Notes under the pieces: generated by a model | What the model was told of the DNA's origin: nothing | The model's database searches: none | Seen by the model: only the letters and a program-made list of their open reading frames with translations | DNA from: DASUFH01 sp036274645 | Lineage (GTDB): Bacteria > Acidobacteriota > Terriglobia > 20CM-2-55-15 | Direction of reading: 5' to 3' | Length of the DNA: 8,645 nucleotides | NCBI GenBank assembly: GCA_036274645.1 | Contig: DASUFH010000160.1 | Coordinates: forward strand, 1 to 8,645 | In this document: piece after piece, positions 6,694-8,645 of the stretch | How positions within the stretch are numbered: the first letter of the stretch is position 1 | Layout: each line of letters opens with the position of its first letter | Translations under genes and position numbers: made by a program

Positions 6694-8148
6694 TTACCGG
6701 GAGTTGCGCCTGCCCTTGATGAACAGCCGGATGGTTTGAACGATGAGAGAGAGGGCGATCCAGAGACAGAGGACGAGAAAGGTGACGTGAAAGATGTCGG
6801 GCCAGATCACGGTAATGATGGCGGCGCCGATCAGAAGGCCCGCGCCCCACAGCATGACGACCGCCTCGGCGGGCCCCAGTTCGCGGCGGCGGGTGATGGC
6901 CGCTTCGACGGTGCGGCCGAATCGCAGGACGCCGGCGGCGGCGCGGCCGGCCCCGCTGGTCTTTTCCCGGAGGGAGCGGCGGCGCCGGCGCGGAACGGGC
7001 ACGCGCGTCGCGATAGGCCGACGCCATCCCTTGCCGAGAACGATTTCGGTGGAACGCTGCAGATCCTCGAGGAACATCGTCTCCATTTCCCGCGCAAACT
7101 CATTGTTCTCAACCACGACATCCAGTTCCCAGTTTCCGATCCAGCTGGAGAGGTTGAGATTCGTGGATCCCACGCGCGCCCAGCTCGAATCGACAACGGC
7201 CGTCTTGGCGTGCATCATCGGACCGCTCCATTCAAAAACCCGCACGCCGCTTTCCAGCAGAGGCCGGAGTCCGGCGCGGGAAATGGCGCGAGCGCCCAGC
7301 ACATCGCTGGCGCCGGGAATCAGCATGCGCACATCGACACCGGCTTCGGCGGCGGAGCGGAGGGCGTTGACATACGACGACGTCCCGGCGAAGTACGCGT
7401 CCGACAGCCACATCGAACGTCGGGCCAGAGTGGCGATAAGCTGATCGAGCCGGTAGACGCCACCCGTTGAAGGCGCGGAAGCAACCACGCGAACATCCAC
7501 ATCGCCGGCGACCGAGGACTGTAGATCGGTCTCTTCCGCATCCACAGGGGATCCCAGAGACGCCCAGGCTTCGGCGAACGCCCGGTCCACGCTCACGACC
7601 GCCGGCCCTTCGATCTCCATTCCGGTATCCCGCCAGGGATCGATGTTGCGGTCGGGATAGCCCAGCCAGGCCTTGCCGATACAAAGACCCGAAACGTAAG
7701 CAATACCGCCATCGACGGTCAGCACCTTGCGATGATCGCGGCTCAGCCAGGAAAACGGGCTGTCGAGAAGCGGCGGATTGAAACATCGGGCCTCGACGCC
7801 ACAGGCGGTCATGCGCTTCCAGAACCGGCGTGAGGTCCGGCCGAACACACCAAACCAATCGTAGATGAGGCGGACGCGGACCCCTTCGGCGGCTTTCTTC
7901 GCCAGCAGGTCGGCGAATTGCCGGCCGACCTCGTCGTCATGAATCATGTAGGTTTCCAGGTGGATCCAGCGCCGGGCGGCGCCGATGGCGTCCAGCCAGG
8001 CGGGATAGTTGGCGGCGCCGTCACGCAAGAGCCGAACGCGGTTGCCGCGAACGAGTTCCGCTCCGCTGGTGCGCGAAAACGCCTCGTCCGCCAGATTGAA
8101 GGCTCGAAAAGGCGGGGGATTCCGCTCCATCCCGCAAGATGTTACCAT
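6694..8148 (-). CDS. Phospholipase D / cardiolipin synthase-like protein with C-terminal membrane anchor
   Basis: This 484-residue protein has two complete HKD catalytic motifs: HRKVLTVD (His139, Lys141, Asp146) and HAKTAVVD (His313, Lys315, Asp320), each followed by the usual glycine/serine-rich segment (YVSGLCIG; VGSTNLNLSSW). Each PLD half is led by family-typical sequence, NYPAWLDAIGAARRWIHLETYMIHDD and VDVRMLIPG. The likely reaction is phosphatidyl transfer forming cardiolipin, or a related phospholipid exchange, at the inner membrane. Unlike ClsA, there are no N-terminal membrane helices. Instead a basic linker (387-394) precedes two hydrophobic helices at about 427-449 and 452-476, ending in KGRRNSR. 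ATG 8148 and ATG 8130 are both possible starts; neither has a strong Shine-Dalgarno. It is divergent from an EEP-family gene, a pairing that recalls ybhP-clsB. A phospholipase or phosphatidyltransferase of different specificity cannot be excluded. Confidence 0.92.
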   Translation of the reverse strand: MVTSCGMERNPPPFRAFNLADEAFSRTSGAELVRGNRVRLLRDGAANYPAWLDAIGAARRWIHLETYMIHDDEVGRQFADLLAKKAAEGVRVRLIYDWFGVFGRTSRRFWKRMTACGVEARCFNPPLLDSPFSWLSRDHRKVLTVDGGIAYVSGLCIGKAWLGYPDRNIDPWRDTGMEIEGPAVVSVDRAFAEAWASLGSPVDAEETDLQSSVAGDVDVRVVASAPSTGGVYRLDQLIATLARRSMWLSDAYFAGTSSYVNALRSAAEAGVDVRMLIPGASDVLGARAISRAGLRPLLESGVRVFEWSGPMMHAKTAVVDSSWARVGSTNLNLSSWIGNWELDVVVENNEFAREMETMFLEDLQRSTEIVLGKGWRRPIATRVPVPRRRRRSLREKTSGAGRAAAGVLRFGRTVEAAITRRRELGPAEAVVMLWGAGLLIGAAIITVIWPDIFHVTFLVLCLWIALSLIVQTIRLFIKGRRNSR

Positions 8149-8163
8149 TGACGAACTTCACCC

Positions 8164-8645
8164 ATGAACACCCCCTGCCCCGTTGTACGGGTTGCCACCT
8201 ACAACATTCACAAATGCCGAGGTATGGATGGCCGCGTCCGCCCCGACCGCATCGTGGCGGTGCTTGCCGAAGTGAATGCGGATATCGTGGCCCTGCAGGA
8301 GGTTGTCAGCATCGACGGAGGCGAGCGGGAACTCGACCAGGCGCGTTTTGTGGCCGAAGAACTGGGCTATGAATTTGCGTTCGGCGAAAACCGGCGGCAC
8401 AACGGCGGGCGGTACGGGAACGTCGTTCTGACCCGGTTTCCCATCCAGGCCCACCGCAACTACGACATCAGCACCGGCCGGGGCCGCGAGAACCGCGGAT
8501 GCCTGAGGACGGACGTGAACCTGAAGACGAATACCCTCCATGTGTTCAACGCCCACTTTGGAACCCGATTCTTCGAACAGCGTGAGCAGGCGCGAATGCT
8601 GGTTGAAGAAGGCATCCTGACCGGAGAGGAACTGGAGGGTCCGCG
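8164..8645 (+). CDS. Endonuclease/exonuclease/phosphatase (EEP) family protein, N-terminal part (3' end outside window)
   Basis: The frame is open from ATG 8164 to the window edge (160 residues). It shows the DNase I-like fold markers: VATYNIH (metal-binding Asn14), DIVALQEV (Glu46), the RYGNVVLTRFPI segment (83-94, cf. GNxxLSRFP), and FNAHFGT (Asn129, His131) on the catalytic face. Members cleave phosphodiesters or phosphomonoesters in nucleic acids, inositol phosphates or sphingolipids with Mg2+; substrate cannot be deduced here. The C-terminal catalytic SDH-type motif is off-window. There is no signal peptide, so it should be cytoplasmic. The start is 15 bases from that of the divergent phospholipase D gene and has no clear Shine-Dalgarno. 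In E. coli the EEP protein YbhP is encoded next to cardiolipin synthase ClsB, so a role linked to phospholipid metabolism is a reasonable inference. Confidence 0.9.
   Translation, partial: MNTPCPVVRVATYNIHKCRGMDGRVRPDRIVAVLAEVNADIVALQEVVSIDGGERELDQARFVAEELGYEFAFGENRRHNGGRYGNVVLTRFPIQAHRNYDISTGRGRENRGCLRTDVNLKTNTLHVFNAHFGTRFFEQREQARMLVEEGILTGEELEGP

Noticed and set aside
6376..7470. Long plus-strand open frame opposite the TPR and phospholipase D genes
   Set aside because: It is antisense to a signal peptide start and to the second HKD motif, both strong coding evidence for the minus strand, and its product resembles nothing known.

Overview
This is a G+C-rich stretch of ordinary bacterial chromosome with no phage, transposase, CRISPR, tRNA or rRNA signal. 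The gene set is housekeeping and envelope-related. The secreted protein that joins a carboxypeptidase-regulatory-like domain to TPRs, the degenerate heptamer arrays and the GTAGGGGCGGTC palindromes between genes suggest an Acidobacteriota-like bacterium. That placement is an inference from style, not a demonstrated assignment.

Layout. The left edge holds the C-terminal end of a CorA-type Mg2+ transporter (+). It converges on a minus-strand run of three genes: lon (ATP-dependent protease), a pirin-family cupin and a 3-hydroxyisobutyrate-dehydrogenase-like oxidoreductase. Transcription in this run reads lon, then pirin, then dehydrogenase, with gaps of 88 and 66 bases. lon is divergent from a small MarR-family regulator (+). 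Their shared control region holds a 21-bp near-palindrome that overlaps a good lon -35 box and a possible marR -10/start region. marR converges on a minus-strand gene for an exported TPR protein. Upstream of that gene, on the same strand, is a phospholipase D/cardiolipin-synthase-like membrane protein with two HKD motifs. At the right edge, a partial endonuclease/exonuclease/phosphatase (EEP) gene (+) diverges from it, with only 15 bases between the proposed start codons. The EEP/PLD pairing recalls ybhP-clsB of E. coli.

The least ordinary part is intergenic. Both gaps between converging genes (284-422 and 5124-5430) contain the same architecture: an array of degenerate 7-base units of the form NCNRTTN, a spacer, then the same kind of array in inverted orientation. 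In the first gap the two arms are almost perfectly complementary (39 of 43 positions, 33-base spacer). In the second they have diverged around a roughly 70-base spacer that carries its own hairpin and short direct repeats. A separate palindrome family (arms GTAGGGGCGGTC) occurs between pirin and lon and beside the second heptamer region. These repeats are the best candidates here for something under-described. The genes all fall into known families.
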